This document shows positions 16,156-22,669 of a DNA stretch of 29,377 nucleotides, piece after piece. Source of the DNA: a virus; IMG/VR virus record IMGVR_UViG_3300023223_000340, positions 1 through 29,377 of that record, one strand, 5' to 3'. Each line of letters opens with the position of its first letter. Position 1 is the first letter of the stretch. The notes below the pieces were generated by a model. That model made no database searches and was not told the origin of the DNA. It saw nothing but the letters and a program-made list of their open reading frames with translations. The translations under genes and the position numbers were made by a program.

Positions 16156-17112
16156 TTAAGAGGCTGCGTATTGAGTTTGATCATACTGAGCAGGATCATA
16201 CTGAGCGTTGGACGTGCTCAATGTATAGCTGAACTCTATGAATGTTGTATCATCCTCAAATAAATCGGTTTCAACTCTCAAAATATAAACCCCGTTCAAA
16301 TTCAATATAATTACTATATCCTCCTCCTTGAGAATAGTTTGACCTAATGATTTTTGAATCATCTTTACCCGAAGTTCATTTGATCCAGCATCATTGATTG
16401 CGGAATAAACTAAAGAGTAAACTAATGGGTAGCCTCGAACGTATCGTTTGTTTACATCAGGGTCCGAAAATTCATCGATAGTAAAATCAACTGATCCATG
16501 AACCAACATGATTGCAATATCATTTGCTGGGCTAATCCATAACCCGGATCGATTACCGTCAAAGCTTTCACGGAATTGTATTTTGTAAATCTGGAATAAA
16601 TTATCAGCAACCGCTGAGACTATATTGAAATCTGGATTTATCAACTGAGCAGGGACCGAAATATTCGCGGAGATATCCCCGTTCTTTGCGTTGGATATCT
16701 GGCTAATATCATCAATAATCAAAAACGCGTCTTGGTCATCTGTCCCACTATCAGCATCCACAAACCTAATTTCAAGAAAATAATTTCGGTGGTAGTTTAT
16801 AAATCCGTTGTTGGCATTAGAAGAAGTAAATGGCAAATCAATGTCAATGGTGGACCCATCAATAATTGATAATACTTTGGCAGATGTTAACGGGTAGCCG
16901 TCAGAATCAAATGTAATGAACTGTCCTTCCTGGATATCAACGAACGGAACCGTCACGTTAATTCTAACCTTGTCATCGACCCCGGATACTATAGTATTTA
17001 TGATTCCATCCTTCCGATTGAATTCAGCAAAGATAGGTTTCTGACTTGGAAACGTGTTTTTAAAACTACCAACGGTTCCGGTTACTGGATAGCTTACTTC
17101 GGTTAGTGCCAT
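16156..17112 (-). CDS. Putative structural protein (318 aa)
   Basis: Beta-rich protein with no recognised family. Visible strand patterns are VRINVTVPFVDIQEGQFITF and YFLEIRFVDADSGTDDQDAF. The C-terminus ends in two short repeats, QYDPA and QYDQT then QYAAS, encoded by a 13-mer repeated with a 15-nt period (16179-16191 and 16194-16206). It starts 1 nt after the TM/coiled-coil gene. Position between a gp10-like protein and the decoration-type gene suggests a virion or tail protein; a tail-tube identity was considered but nothing decides it. Confidence 0.5.
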   Translation of the reverse strand: MALTEVSYPVTGTVGSFKNTFPSQKPIFAEFNRKDGIINTIVSGVDDKVRINVTVPFVDIQEGQFITFDSDGYPLTSAKVLSIIDGSTIDIDLPFTSSNANNGFINYHRNYFLEIRFVDADSGTDDQDAFLIIDDISQISNAKNGDISANISVPAQLINPDFNIVSAVADNLFQIYKIQFRESFDGNRSGLWISPANDIAIMLVHGSVDFTIDEFSDPDVNKRYVRGYPLVYSLVYSAINDAGSNELRVKMIQKSLGQTILKEEDIVIILNLNGVYILRVETDLFEDDTTFIEFSYTLSTSNAQYDPAQYDQTQYAAS

Positions 17113-17113
17113 A

Positions 17114-17425
17114 TCATTCTGATTCTAATATTTTAACTCGTTCGTCTAATTCGTTCACGTCCTTTTCAATTCTTACCGTCTTCGTGTCCAATCTTCGATT
17201 AGTTTCTTTATACAAAAAGTTTTGATGTGCTTTTTCTTCCTCAAGTTCTTCCTCAAGGACTATTTTAAATTCCTCGAATAATTTCATGCCCGCTTCTTGA
17301 GTGGATCGAACATCAATAAAACTAGCATAAATCATAGTCAAAACAAAAACAGCCACGCCAATAGACGACGCGATACTCCATGCCTGGGAATATGTTAATG
17401 TAATTGTCTTGCCTACGTCTGCCAT
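17114..17425 (-). CDS. One-TM coiled-coil protein, possible lysis/membrane protein (103 aa)
   Basis: Residues ~14-36 (SIASSIGVAVFVLTMIYASF) form one membrane helix. The rest is a long charged coiled coil (EEFKIVLEEELEEEKAHQNF and NELDERVKILESE). Such TM plus coiled-coil proteins are annotated as holin-like or tail-associated membrane proteins. Here no endolysin is adjacent to support lysis. It overlaps the gp10-like gene by 13 nt. Candidate holin or spanin-like inner-membrane protein, unproven. Confidence 0.5.
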   Translation of the reverse strand: MADVGKTITLTYSQAWSIASSIGVAVFVLTMIYASFIDVRSTQEAGMKLFEEFKIVLEEELEEEKAHQNFLYKETNRRLDTKTVRIEKDVNELDERVKILESE

Positions 17426-17856
17426 GTTTTAATCAACCCGTCAGTAATTTCCAACGCGGTAAAATTAATAATCTTTTCGGACAATTCTTCTGTAAGCTCG
17501 GCCATAATGATTTCAAGCTCTAAACCCTTGGTTCGATCAGTGAGGATATCCGTTCCCTTTTCAGCTATCTTTTTTACGATCGCTTTGGTGATTGGATATA
17601 CTCCCTCTTCTGGAGGGTTTAACTTACGTATCACCCAATCACGGATAACATTAAACGGCGGAGGTGTACCAGGTCGACGGCCAAAGTTCAGAAAACCAAC
17701 GCGCCCCAATCCTTCAATCAACAATCTATTAGGCTCAGTCCTAAATGAAATGGAATTCTTTGCACCGCCACGATCAATCAGATTCTTTTCATCAAACGCG
17801 TCGCGGATGTCTCTAACAAATTCTTCACCGATTGCTTTTAGTGCTTGCTCGTTCAT
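17413..17856 (-). CDS. HK97 gp10-like neck/tail completion protein (147 aa)
   Basis: Contains the pattern seen in gp10-like proteins of many Bacteroidota phages: an FLNFGRRPGTPPPFNVIRDW segment, then YPITKAIVKKIAEKGTDILT and a helix ELTEELSEKIINF. Typical members act at the head-tail junction or in tail completion. Length (147) is normal. The gene is coupled by ATGA to the frameshifted gene upstream and overlaps the next by 13 nt. Family call is from motif and position, with moderate confidence. Confidence 0.6.
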   Translation of the reverse strand: MNEQALKAIGEEFVRDIRDAFDEKNLIDRGGAKNSISFRTEPNRLLIEGLGRVGFLNFGRRPGTPPPFNVIRDWVIRKLNPPEEGVYPITKAIVKKIAEKGTDILTDRTKGLELEIIMAELTEELSEKIINFTALEITDGLIKTWQT

Positions 17857-18101
17857 CTCCTTGGCTTATCATGTGCAGCCCTCAATTGAGCTTTACGTAT
17901 ACTGTACGCTGACTCTGCATGATGAGCGTAGATAGTTCTTTTGCACAATGTTGAATCCAGTATCATTACTTGCTCAACATTTGTATTTAACAGCTTGCAA
18001 AGCATCTGAAGCGTTAAATCCTTTCCGACATTGCTAACTTCTTTCTTGAGATTTTCGTCATCAAATTTATCCCTTTGGATACTAAGGTACAAATTACCCA
18101 C
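17853..18101 (-). CDS. Downstream half of a frameshifted gene (-1 frame)
   Basis: This frame continues the protein of the 18634 start. Upstream of its nominal GTG at 18101 it is open back to the nine-T run at 18152-18144 and reads GQKILWGQSQFDKVVGNLYL before QRDKFDDENLKKEVSNVGKD, whereas the zero frame there is poor in protein-like sequence. A start inside the upstream gene is therefore less likely than a -1 shift or a sequencing deletion. Full-length product would be about 260 residues. It ends in a basic tail RAAHDKPRR and overlaps the gp10-like start (ATGA). Confidence 0.6.
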   Translation of the reverse strand: MGNLYLSIQRDKFDDENLKKEVSNVGKDLTLQMLCKLLNTNVEQVMILDSTLCKRTIYAHHAESAYSIRKAQLRAAHDKPRR

Positions 18102-18634
18102 AACCTTATCGAATTGACTTTGCCCCCACAGAATCTTTTGGCCAAAAAAAAACCTTGAGGCAAAACCTCAGTCCATTTCTGTTTTGATAGTGATTGAAAA
18201 TTCTCCTCAATCTCTTTGCCTTCCATTGTCTTGCTCAGAGCGATAGCCAGGGAGTAAACGCAAAGCGTGTAGAAGCTTATTTTCTCACGCTTGTACAATC
18301 CGTTATATAAATCGAAATGGTAATCCTTTCCAAATGTGTTATGGCTCAAACCCTCGACCGTCTGAATCTTTTCTTTAAACATAACCGTATCCTTTTTATC
18401 CTTGATGGTGTCTTCAATGTTAACATTAAATAGCTTCACTTGGAGAGCGGGCAACGACGCGCCGGAAAACTTAGCGTTCATCAATACATCCATATCCATA
18501 TCAATAAACACAGAAATATATTCCTTCAAGTCAGACACCTTGCCCTGAATCATAATCCTATCGAACTGATCGAAAGTCAATTCCGATAGTTTAGGTATCA
18601 TGTGATTCTTTCCGTTTATTTTAATTCGTTCCAT
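18014..18634 (-). CDS. Hypothetical protein split by frameshift at a T run; tail-chaperone-like candidate
   Basis: The open frame gives 206 residues, but only the first ~155 look native: KINGKNHMIPKLSELTFDQF, DRIMIQGKVSDLKEYISVFI and a central helix REKISFYTLCVYSLAIALSK. After GGTTTTTTTTTGG (18154-18142) the zero frame turns into an unlikely sequence, while the -1 frame stays protein-like to 17853. In the reading frame the site is T TTT TTG, a valid -1 slippery heptamer. The N-terminal K-I-x-G-K...L-T-F-x-Q-F style recalls tail assembly chaperones, which use such frameshifts, but the tape measure is 12 kb away. A homopolymer sequencing error is the alternative. Confidence 0.6.
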   Translation of the reverse strand: MERIKINGKNHMIPKLSELTFDQFDRIMIQGKVSDLKEYISVFIDMDMDVLMNAKFSGASLPALQVKLFNVNIEDTIKDKKDTVMFKEKIQTVEGLSHNTFGKDYHFDLYNGLYKREKISFYTLCVYSLAIALSKTMEGKEIEENFQSLSKQKWTEVLPQGFFLAKRFCGGKVNSIRLWVICTLVSKGINLMTKISRKKLAMSERI

Positions 18635-18635
18635 A

Positions 18636-18812
18636 CTAAAAAAGTTCTTTCATTAGATCAGTGAATGTGTGCCATGTAACAACAATGGTTATTTCTCCCC
18701 CAAATATCTGAACGCAAATGAAGATTATTATACCATAATTACCCACGCCCATTATGCAAAGAATCAACCAATAAGCTATAGCTCCAACTATCCTTTTCTT
18801 TGTCTTTCCCAT
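18636..18812 (-). CDS. Small membrane protein (58 aa)
   Basis: Starts at the ATG of a TGATG junction with the previous stop and ends 1 nt before the next ATG, so coupling supports it although short. After MGKTKKRI come hydrophobic stretches AIAYWLILCIMGVGNYGIII and FICVQIFGG, one long or two short membrane helices, then a polar end. No family recognised. A holin-type or host-membrane role is conceivable for a small membrane protein, without support from neighbours. Confidence 0.6.
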   Translation of the reverse strand: MGKTKKRIVGAIAYWLILCIMGVGNYGIIIFICVQIFGGEITIVVTWHTFTDLMKELF

Positions 18813-19042
18813 CACTTCAAATTGTTTATTCTACGTTTCAAATTAACTTGTCTTTTAACTTCTCTGTCTTGGCTCTTGGCTACCTGATCAACCAAGTAAT
18901 CTCTATCAGCCCTAGACATTTCGCTTTTCTTTTCCAGTATCAAATGATACTCTTCAATGACGGTTCGCTCATGGTCAGCGCAATGAATCATTATCTTGTT
19001 ACGCTTCTCAGCTTCCGATTGTGTGATTTGTGGTTTTTTCAT
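18812..19042 (-). CDS. Hypothetical charged helical protein (76 aa)
   Basis: The ATG at 19042 (1 nt after the RHH gene stop) is preferred over a TTG at 19054. The protein is almost entirely charged helix: KPQITQSEAEKRNKIMIHCA, then EEYHLILEKKSEMSRADRDY and a basic end (REVKRQVNLKRRINNLK). Its Lys/Arg-rich C-terminus could bind nucleic acid. No family recognised. Order behind the terminase and an RHH gene suggests regulation or packaging support. Confidence 0.55.
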   Translation of the reverse strand: MKKPQITQSEAEKRNKIMIHCADHERTVIEEYHLILEKKSEMSRADRDYLVDQVAKSQDREVKRQVNLKRRINNLK

Positions 19043-19043
19043 T

Positions 19044-19256
19044 TTAAACTCCAATCAATCTTATACCTTCCTTTGAGCCATCTTCGTGTTCAATAACAAC
19101 GCGACCTCCTTTTTTAATGGCTTCAATTAATATTCTTAAAGTTCTCACACCTACTCCCATAATCTGAGTCCTGTTTTTCTCCCCAGTATTTTTTTTTATC
19201 CATTCTACGTTATCAACTGTTTCATGGCTTAATTTCATTGTTACTTGTTGTCTCAT
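19044..19256 (-). CDS. Ribbon-helix-helix-type small protein (70 aa)
   Basis: The start MRQQVTMKLSHETVDNVEWI reads as beta strand plus helix of a ribbon-helix-helix DNA-binding unit, then TGEKNRTQIMGVGVRTLRIL as second helix. The end GGRVVIEHEDGSKEGIRLIG is a beta hairpin often attached to phage and mobile-element RHH proteins. Probably a dimeric transcription regulator. It lies 32 nt behind the large terminase gene. The regulated promoter is unknown; the palindromes at 14653 and 21044 are possible targets. Confidence 0.6.
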   Translation of the reverse strand: MRQQVTMKLSHETVDNVEWIKKNTGEKNRTQIMGVGVRTLRILIEAIKKGGRVVIEHEDGSKEGIRLIGV

Positions 19257-19288
19257 GAAGTAAATCTAATGTAAATACTTTGTATTCA

Positions 19289-20446
19289 CTAATCCCTAAT
19301 AATTATAGTAGTCCCGTATCTCCCCCCGTCTATTCCGTGCTCCTCACAAGATTGATCAGGATAATCTATGAACTTACCTTTGCGCTGCTGGTATTTGTAA
19401 TTGTTCACCTCTTCTTTCAGCTCCTTAGATTCTTCATGTACATACAATTGATAGCTTCTAATCAATCGAATGTCTTCTTTTAATCTGCCCTTGATAGCTG
19501 TTTGAGCCTGGAGCCCTTTTTTCCTCATGGAGAAAATCGCCACGGTATCATGGTCGCACGCAAGAACATCATCTTTTTTATACAAAGGACTTGCTTTGAT
19601 AGCGTCGGACATTATATCAACGTCGGGGCAATTAGCCGCGTAAAAAATAGACCTCCAGTATATTTTACGATTCTTATGATCTACATAAACCTTTGTCGCT
19701 GTCATTGGATCTCTACCGCCGAAATCGCATCCGATAGCCTCTTGATAATTGATTCCCTCAGGCAATTCAGAATAAGGTTTATACCCTTTGAAAATCATTC
19801 CCTCAATGAATCCAATCTCACCCAACCCGAAGACGCGCCAGTAATTTGCATCTGGAGACACGCCCCATGGTGCATGCCTTTCTATTGCATCGACTTCGCT
19901 TTTTGGTAATTGTTCGTTATCATTATATATCAGCTTGATAAACTTTCCCACTTTCGTTTCAACATATTGCTCATGTGCCCAAAACGATTCGACCGGGTTG
20001 AAATCTAATATTACTTCGATGTGGGTCCGGCTGATTAATTGCTGTGCAATCTTCCATGTAAGTCTATTAGCTTCATTGATAAAAATCCTATCACGTCTGC
20101 TGCCCCTGGCTTTCTTCTCATCGTCAACCCCGAAAAATTCAAACGTCCACATACCTACTTTCATGATGTAAGGCGTTTTCGTTCCGGTCCTGGCTATCCC
20201 TTCGTTGTCACATATTTCCTCGAAATCTTTTATGGCTCCTGTCTTGAGATTTGGTAGCGTGTCCGATACTATCGAAACGTGTTGAGGGGTGGTACTTTTC
20301 ACGGCTAGCAATAGCCAACGCTGAAGGACTGAGTAAGTTTTGCCAGCTCCTTGAGAGCCTTGTATGATAATGATCACAGCCTCAGCCGTGCCCTTAACCC
20401 TTATACATAGCTTTGATATTTTCCTGAATGCTGTGCTAATCTTCAT
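19289..20446 (-). CDS. terL: Terminase large subunit (385 aa)
   Basis: Packages phage DNA as ATP-driven motor and nuclease. Walker A GSQGAGKT is at residues 30-37, Walker B-like IFINE at 121-125, and the coupling segment ILDFNP around 146-151. The RNase H-like nuclease starts with GCDFGGRDP (Asp241), continues with ACDHD (Asp298/Asp300) and ends with DGGRYG (Asp373), giving the usual acidic triad. Length is at the short end for the family. It overlaps the small subunit by 11 nt. The C-terminal IIIRD is short, so a prohead-binding extension is absent. Confidence 0.92.
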   Translation of the reverse strand: MKISTAFRKISKLCIRVKGTAEAVIIIIQGSQGAGKTYSVLQRWLLLAVKSTTPQHVSIVSDTLPNLKTGAIKDFEEICDNEGIARTGTKTPYIMKVGMWTFEFFGVDDEKKARGSRRDRIFINEANRLTWKIAQQLISRTHIEVILDFNPVESFWAHEQYVETKVGKFIKLIYNDNEQLPKSEVDAIERHAPWGVSPDANYWRVFGLGEIGFIEGMIFKGYKPYSELPEGINYQEAIGCDFGGRDPMTATKVYVDHKNRKIYWRSIFYAANCPDVDIMSDAIKASPLYKKDDVLACDHDTVAIFSMRKKGLQAQTAIKGRLKEDIRLIRSYQLYVHEESKELKEEVNNYKYQQRKGKFIDYPDQSCEEHGIDGGRYGTTIIIRD

Positions 20447-20804
20447 TTTCGTCGATTACCTCGGCCTCTTCGATCAATAATAAGTCAGCCTCTTCCTGGG
20501 TGACTCCGATGATTTTGATTGTCCCTGCTGGTTTGTTTCGGCTATCTGCTTGTTCTCTCTTTGGCACTACATAGGGGAGTAAGGCAATCATGAATGCCAA
20601 ACGATCCTTTGGGGTTAACGAATCTAAATCTTCATGAATGGAATCTTTTCGAGCCTCGAATATATCAGCCATTATTTGCTTGACTAGGCCAGTTGTTTTA
20701 TTCGGCACTCCTTTTGGTCTGCCGTTAGGATTTCCCGTGTGGCCTTTCTTCTGGCCTTCTCTCCCGGTTCCTCCCTTTTTGAAACCCATGCGCTCTTTGC
20801 TCAC
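20436..20804 (-). CDS. terS: Terminase small subunit-like protein (122 aa)
   Basis: Directly precedes the large subunit (11-nt overlap). The N-terminus has GHTGNPNGRPKGVPNKTT, the Gly/Pro/Arg-rich motif common at the start of DUF5681-type and terminase small subunit proteins, followed by a helix pair and TPKDRLAFMIALLPYVVPKR. The acidic end EEADLLLIEEAEVIDENED may contact the large subunit. The given start is a GTG that overlaps the previous stop as GTGA; an ATG at 20789 is an alternative that fits Bacteroidota habits. Confidence 0.75.
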   Translation of the reverse strand: MSKERMGFKKGGTGREGQKKGHTGNPNGRPKGVPNKTTGLVKQIMADIFEARKDSIHEDLDSLTPKDRLAFMIALLPYVVPKREQADSRNKPAGTIKIIGVTQEEADLLLIEEAEVIDENED

Positions 20805-21019
20805 GTTCTCGACCCTTTGATTAGTCTTGTTATGTGTGCCACGCTTATGTTAGCCTTTGAAGCTATTATTGACAGCTCTTTGTTATGTGATTGAATTATT
20901 TTTCTTGATGCTGTAACCGCCTTGGCTATACTTTCGGCTTTGTCTTGTGGACTCATGTAATTTATAAATTTTGATTGTGATAAATATGGTGAATGTAATT
21001 GTGCTGATTGTAAAAACAT
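20801..21019 (-). CDS. Small HTH protein of the terminase operon (72 aa)
   Basis: The C-terminal part (NKELSIIASKANISVAHITR, then LIKG) is a helix-turn-helix like those in Cro/C1 or terminase small-subunit DNA-binding domains. The preceding helix is AESIAKAVTASRKIIQSHNK. An ATG at 20956 would give a compact 51-residue version; the longer start at 21019 adds a polar segment of doubtful value. Coupled to the small terminase by GTGA. It could assist DNA recognition by the terminase or regulate the operon. Confidence 0.6.
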   Translation of the reverse strand: MFLQSAQLHSPYLSQSKFINYMSPQDKAESIAKAVTASRKIIQSHNKELSIIASKANISVAHITRLIKGSRT

Positions 21020-21043
21020 TTTCCAAATATCCCATATGGTTTT

Positions 21044-21055
21044 GTTTCGTGAAAC
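21044..21055. promoter_or_regulatory. Palindromic box GTTTCGTGAAAC
   Basis: A 12-bp inverted repeat (GTTTC-GT-GAAAC) lies 25 nt before the HTH/terminase operon start, between the structured leader and the ATG. It shares the TTTCGTGAAA core with 14653-14664. Candidate operator or RNA element at the 5' end of the packaging operon. Confidence 0.35.
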
Positions 21056-21057
21056 AT

Positions 21058-21124
21058 AGTGAGGCTTAGACGACCACCCCTTTTGTCTAATTTAAAAACG
21101 GTATCGCGGCCCGTTTACCTCACC
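21058..21124 (-). ncRNA. Predicted three-way-junction RNA leader
   Basis: On the minus strand, GGTGAGG (21124-21118) pairs with CCTCACT (21064-21058), 7 bp including one G-U. Inside are two perfect 6-bp hairpins: AAACGG/CCGTTT (21116-21111 with 21101-21096, 9-nt loop) and TTAGAC/GTCTAA (21090-21085 with 21071-21066, 13-nt loop). Junction linkers are 1, 5 and 1 nt. It directly follows a TATATTTG box and precedes the terminase operon, so it is a likely structured 5' leader or small RNA. No known riboswitch family was recognised. Confidence 0.45.
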
Positions 21125-21125
21125 C

Positions 21126-21133
21126 CAAATATA
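21126..21133 (-). promoter_or_regulatory. Minus-7 box TATATTTG of the terminase operon
   Basis: A perfect match to TAnnTTTG at 21133-21126 in a 125-nt gene-free stretch. The predicted three-way-junction RNA begins 1 nt after it. No TTTG is seen 19 nt upstream, so the minus-33 part is weak; a TTG lies only 12 nt upstream. Likely start of the packaging transcript. Confidence 0.4.
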
Positions 21134-21144
21134 ATCAAAATTTG

Positions 21145-21372
21145 TCAAGTGGGTTTTTGGTCGTAATACAATAGTATTTGTCTGCAAGCTGCAATTAAGC
21201 TCTCTGGACAAATCTCTGTTGACACGTTTTCCTTTTCTGTGTGTTTAAAATCAAATTCAATACGAACTCTATCAGCCCATAATTCTATATTAAATTCTTC
21301 AACGCCTTTCGATAGACCTTCTCCGGTCATGCATGCGTCGCTGTCTGCTCCTATTTCTATTTTTAAAATCAT
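21145..21372 (-). CDS. Hypothetical protein (75 aa)
   Basis: Last gene of the small-gene chain before the terminase leader, 2 nt after its neighbour. Beta-rich start (MILKIEIGADSDACMTGEGL), a strand pair IELWADRVRIEFDFKH and a C-terminal helix with two Cys (CPESLIAACRQILLYY). No family recognised and no membrane segment. Confidence 0.55.
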   Translation of the reverse strand: MILKIEIGADSDACMTGEGLSKGVEEFNIELWADRVRIEFDFKHTEKENVSTEICPESLIAACRQILLYYDQKPT

Positions 21373-21374
21373 CT

Positions 21375-21593
21375 CTATTTCGTTTTCTTATAAAAATACA
21401 CCTCATTCAATTCGTGGTCGATCACCCTAGCCATGTATGGCGAAGTACTCAACACGCTCAACTTGTGAACCATCGCCACCGCTTCATCTTTGTGCACGTC
21501 TTTACATACTGCCGTTAAGATGTGAGGCGACTCAGAAGAGTGGACCGACACAGTGAATGAGGGTTTAACTAATTGCTTGGCTCGTTTCTTCAT
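21375..21593 (-). CDS. Hypothetical basic protein (72 aa)
   Basis: Basic start (MKKRAKQLVKPSFTV), then a small alpha/beta unit: ILTAVCKDVHKDEAVAMVHK, with helix, and MARVIDHELNEVYFYKKT, a final strand. The pattern resembles single-domain proteins of about 70 residues that pair with partner proteins. Located 2 nt after a 46-codon gene. Function unknown. Confidence 0.55.
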   Translation of the reverse strand: MKKRAKQLVKPSFTVSVHSSESPHILTAVCKDVHKDEAVAMVHKLSVLSTSPYMARVIDHELNEVYFYKKTK

Positions 21594-21595
21594 GA

Positions 21596-21736
21596 TTAAA
21601 AATGGATCTCTTTATTGCCAATTTTCCTAGTCCCTTGCTTTGGGAACTCAAGCGAAGAGACATGATAGTCTCTCGCTTGTTTTATCTCACGGCCTTTGGT
21701 GCCGATACCTTCGAACATTGATTTTGATTGATTCAT
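21596..21736 (-). CDS. Short hypothetical protein (46 aa)
   Basis: An ATG at 21736 overlaps the previous stop as ATGA and the frame runs to a TAA 2 nt before the next ATG. Tight fit on both sides supports it despite its length. The sequence (IGTKGREIKQARDYHVSSLE, then FPKQGTRKIGNKEIHF) is polar and basic with no known family. Confidence 0.55.
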   Translation of the reverse strand: MNQSKSMFEGIGTKGREIKQARDYHVSSLEFPKQGTRKIGNKEIHF

Positions 21737-21939
21737 ATCCCCTTTGCTCTTTGTCCTTCCTTCCAGTTTTCAATGTCTGCATGGTGAACCTGTTTTAAGG
21801 CTTCTACTGCGGGTAATGGATTTTCAACTCCCCTTATTATTGATTCCTTGTTCTCTTCATAGAACCTGGCTTTTCTTTTTTCAGACATCAAGTAAGAGCC
21901 AAAACTCACAAGGTCTTTTCTGTTGTAATAAGTTACCAT
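21733..21939 (-). CDS. Hypothetical protein of a Bacteroidota phage type (68 aa)
   Basis: Starts MVTYYNRKDLVSFGSYLMSE, a pattern (Y-x-N-x-K/R-D-L-V-S-F-G-x-Y-L) found in small proteins of many Bacteroidota phages. It ends VHHADIENWKEGQRAKG. Helical, charged, with no membrane segment. Function unknown. It is coupled to the next short gene by ATGA and has a 39-nt gap upstream. Confidence 0.65.
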   Translation of the reverse strand: MVTYYNRKDLVSFGSYLMSEKRKARFYEENKESIIRGVENPLPAVEALKQVHHADIENWKEGQRAKGI

Positions 21940-21978
21940 CTTTTTAGATTTATAGTTTAAATGTTAATTCTCTATTCA

Positions 21979-22230
21979 TCAGCCTATGAATTCATTGAAT
22001 GCTAAGGTATAGACATCATATTTTTTTTTGATGACATAAAATGAAATAATATTAAATGAATGTCCGGCATCATCGACGATCAAGGTTTTATATTTATCAT
22101 CACCTACTTGATGCAATTCAATTTCTTTATTCCTACCGAAATGTACTTTCAAAGACTTGTCAATTCTCTTGAGGATACTCTTGTCATATGCATCCTCAAT
22201 CTTATTTTTATTTCTAAGCGTATATCTCAT
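21979..22230 (-). CDS. Hypothetical protein (83 aa)
   Basis: Starts at the ATG of an ATGA junction. A basic helix (KNKIEDAYDKSILKRIDKSL) is followed by beta segments IELHQVGDDKYKTLIVDDAG and SFNIISFYVIKKKYDVYTLA. No family recognised. Expression is tied to the 58-codon gene upstream. Confidence 0.55.
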   Translation of the reverse strand: MRYTLRNKNKIEDAYDKSILKRIDKSLKVHFGRNKEIELHQVGDDKYKTLIVDDAGHSFNIISFYVIKKKYDVYTLAFNEFIG

Positions 22231-22403
22231 TTCTTTAGGGCTTCCTCCCTTTTCTTAATGTCTTCACTAAATTGATCTGATACAACTTGAAAATAAGTCA
22301 AAGTCCTATTCCATCTCTCCTTATAACTCCCGCAACCTTCTACCATTTCTAGTATGTCATCTGCCATGTGAGCGCGTGTTCTTAAATTTTCTTCTAGTGT
22401 CAT
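22227..22403 (-). CDS. Short acidic helical protein (58 aa)
   Basis: ATG at 22403, 10 nt after the previous stop; the TGA overlaps the next ATG. Sequence runs MTLEENLRTRAHMADDILEM then YKERWNRTLTYFQVVSDQFS and a Lys-rich end. Predicted all-helical, without a known family. The junction and codon use support a real gene. Confidence 0.55.
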   Translation of the reverse strand: MTLEENLRTRAHMADDILEMVEGCGSYKERWNRTLTYFQVVSDQFSEDIKKREEALKK

Positions 22404-22413
22404 TATCTTGTAT

Positions 22414-22665
22414 TTAAAATGTAAATCTCATTCCTACACTGCCAGCGGCTCTCATGAACCCAACTCGGTTTGGTCTAACTATCTCGATCATTGCGCGAGC
22501 TGTTTCGCCTACAGCGCATGAGCAAGACTGAACCAACTTCCAAGCCAATCTTAAACACTCGCTCCATGTGTATCGTTTCGCTCCGTTCAACCAGGCTTTA
22601 GCATTAAGCTTCTTAACCCGGTGAGCGGTGGTCATTACTTTCGAGATTGTTTCGGTGTGTATCAT
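22414..22665 (-). CDS. Hypothetical Trp-rich small protein (83 aa)
   Basis: The ATG at 22665 is chosen because a strong promoter-like element ends 4 nt before it; an upstream ATG at 22680 lies inside that element. Residues include TTAHRVKKLNAKAWLNGAKR and YTWSECLRLAWKLVQSC, a K-x-A...W-S-E-C-L-x-x-A-W-K-L pattern seen in small Bacteroidota proteins that resemble phage-regulatory peptides. Function unknown. Its transcript may be leaderless. Confidence 0.6.
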   Translation of the reverse strand: MIHTETISKVMTTAHRVKKLNAKAWLNGAKRYTWSECLRLAWKLVQSCSCAVGETARAMIEIVRPNRVGFMRAAGSVGMRFTF

Positions 22666-22669
22666 GTGG

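Noticed and set aside
16179-16206. CRISPR-like or mobile-element repeat
   Set aside because: Only two 13-bp copies with a 15-nt period inside a coding frame; they encode the repeated QYD.. peptide.
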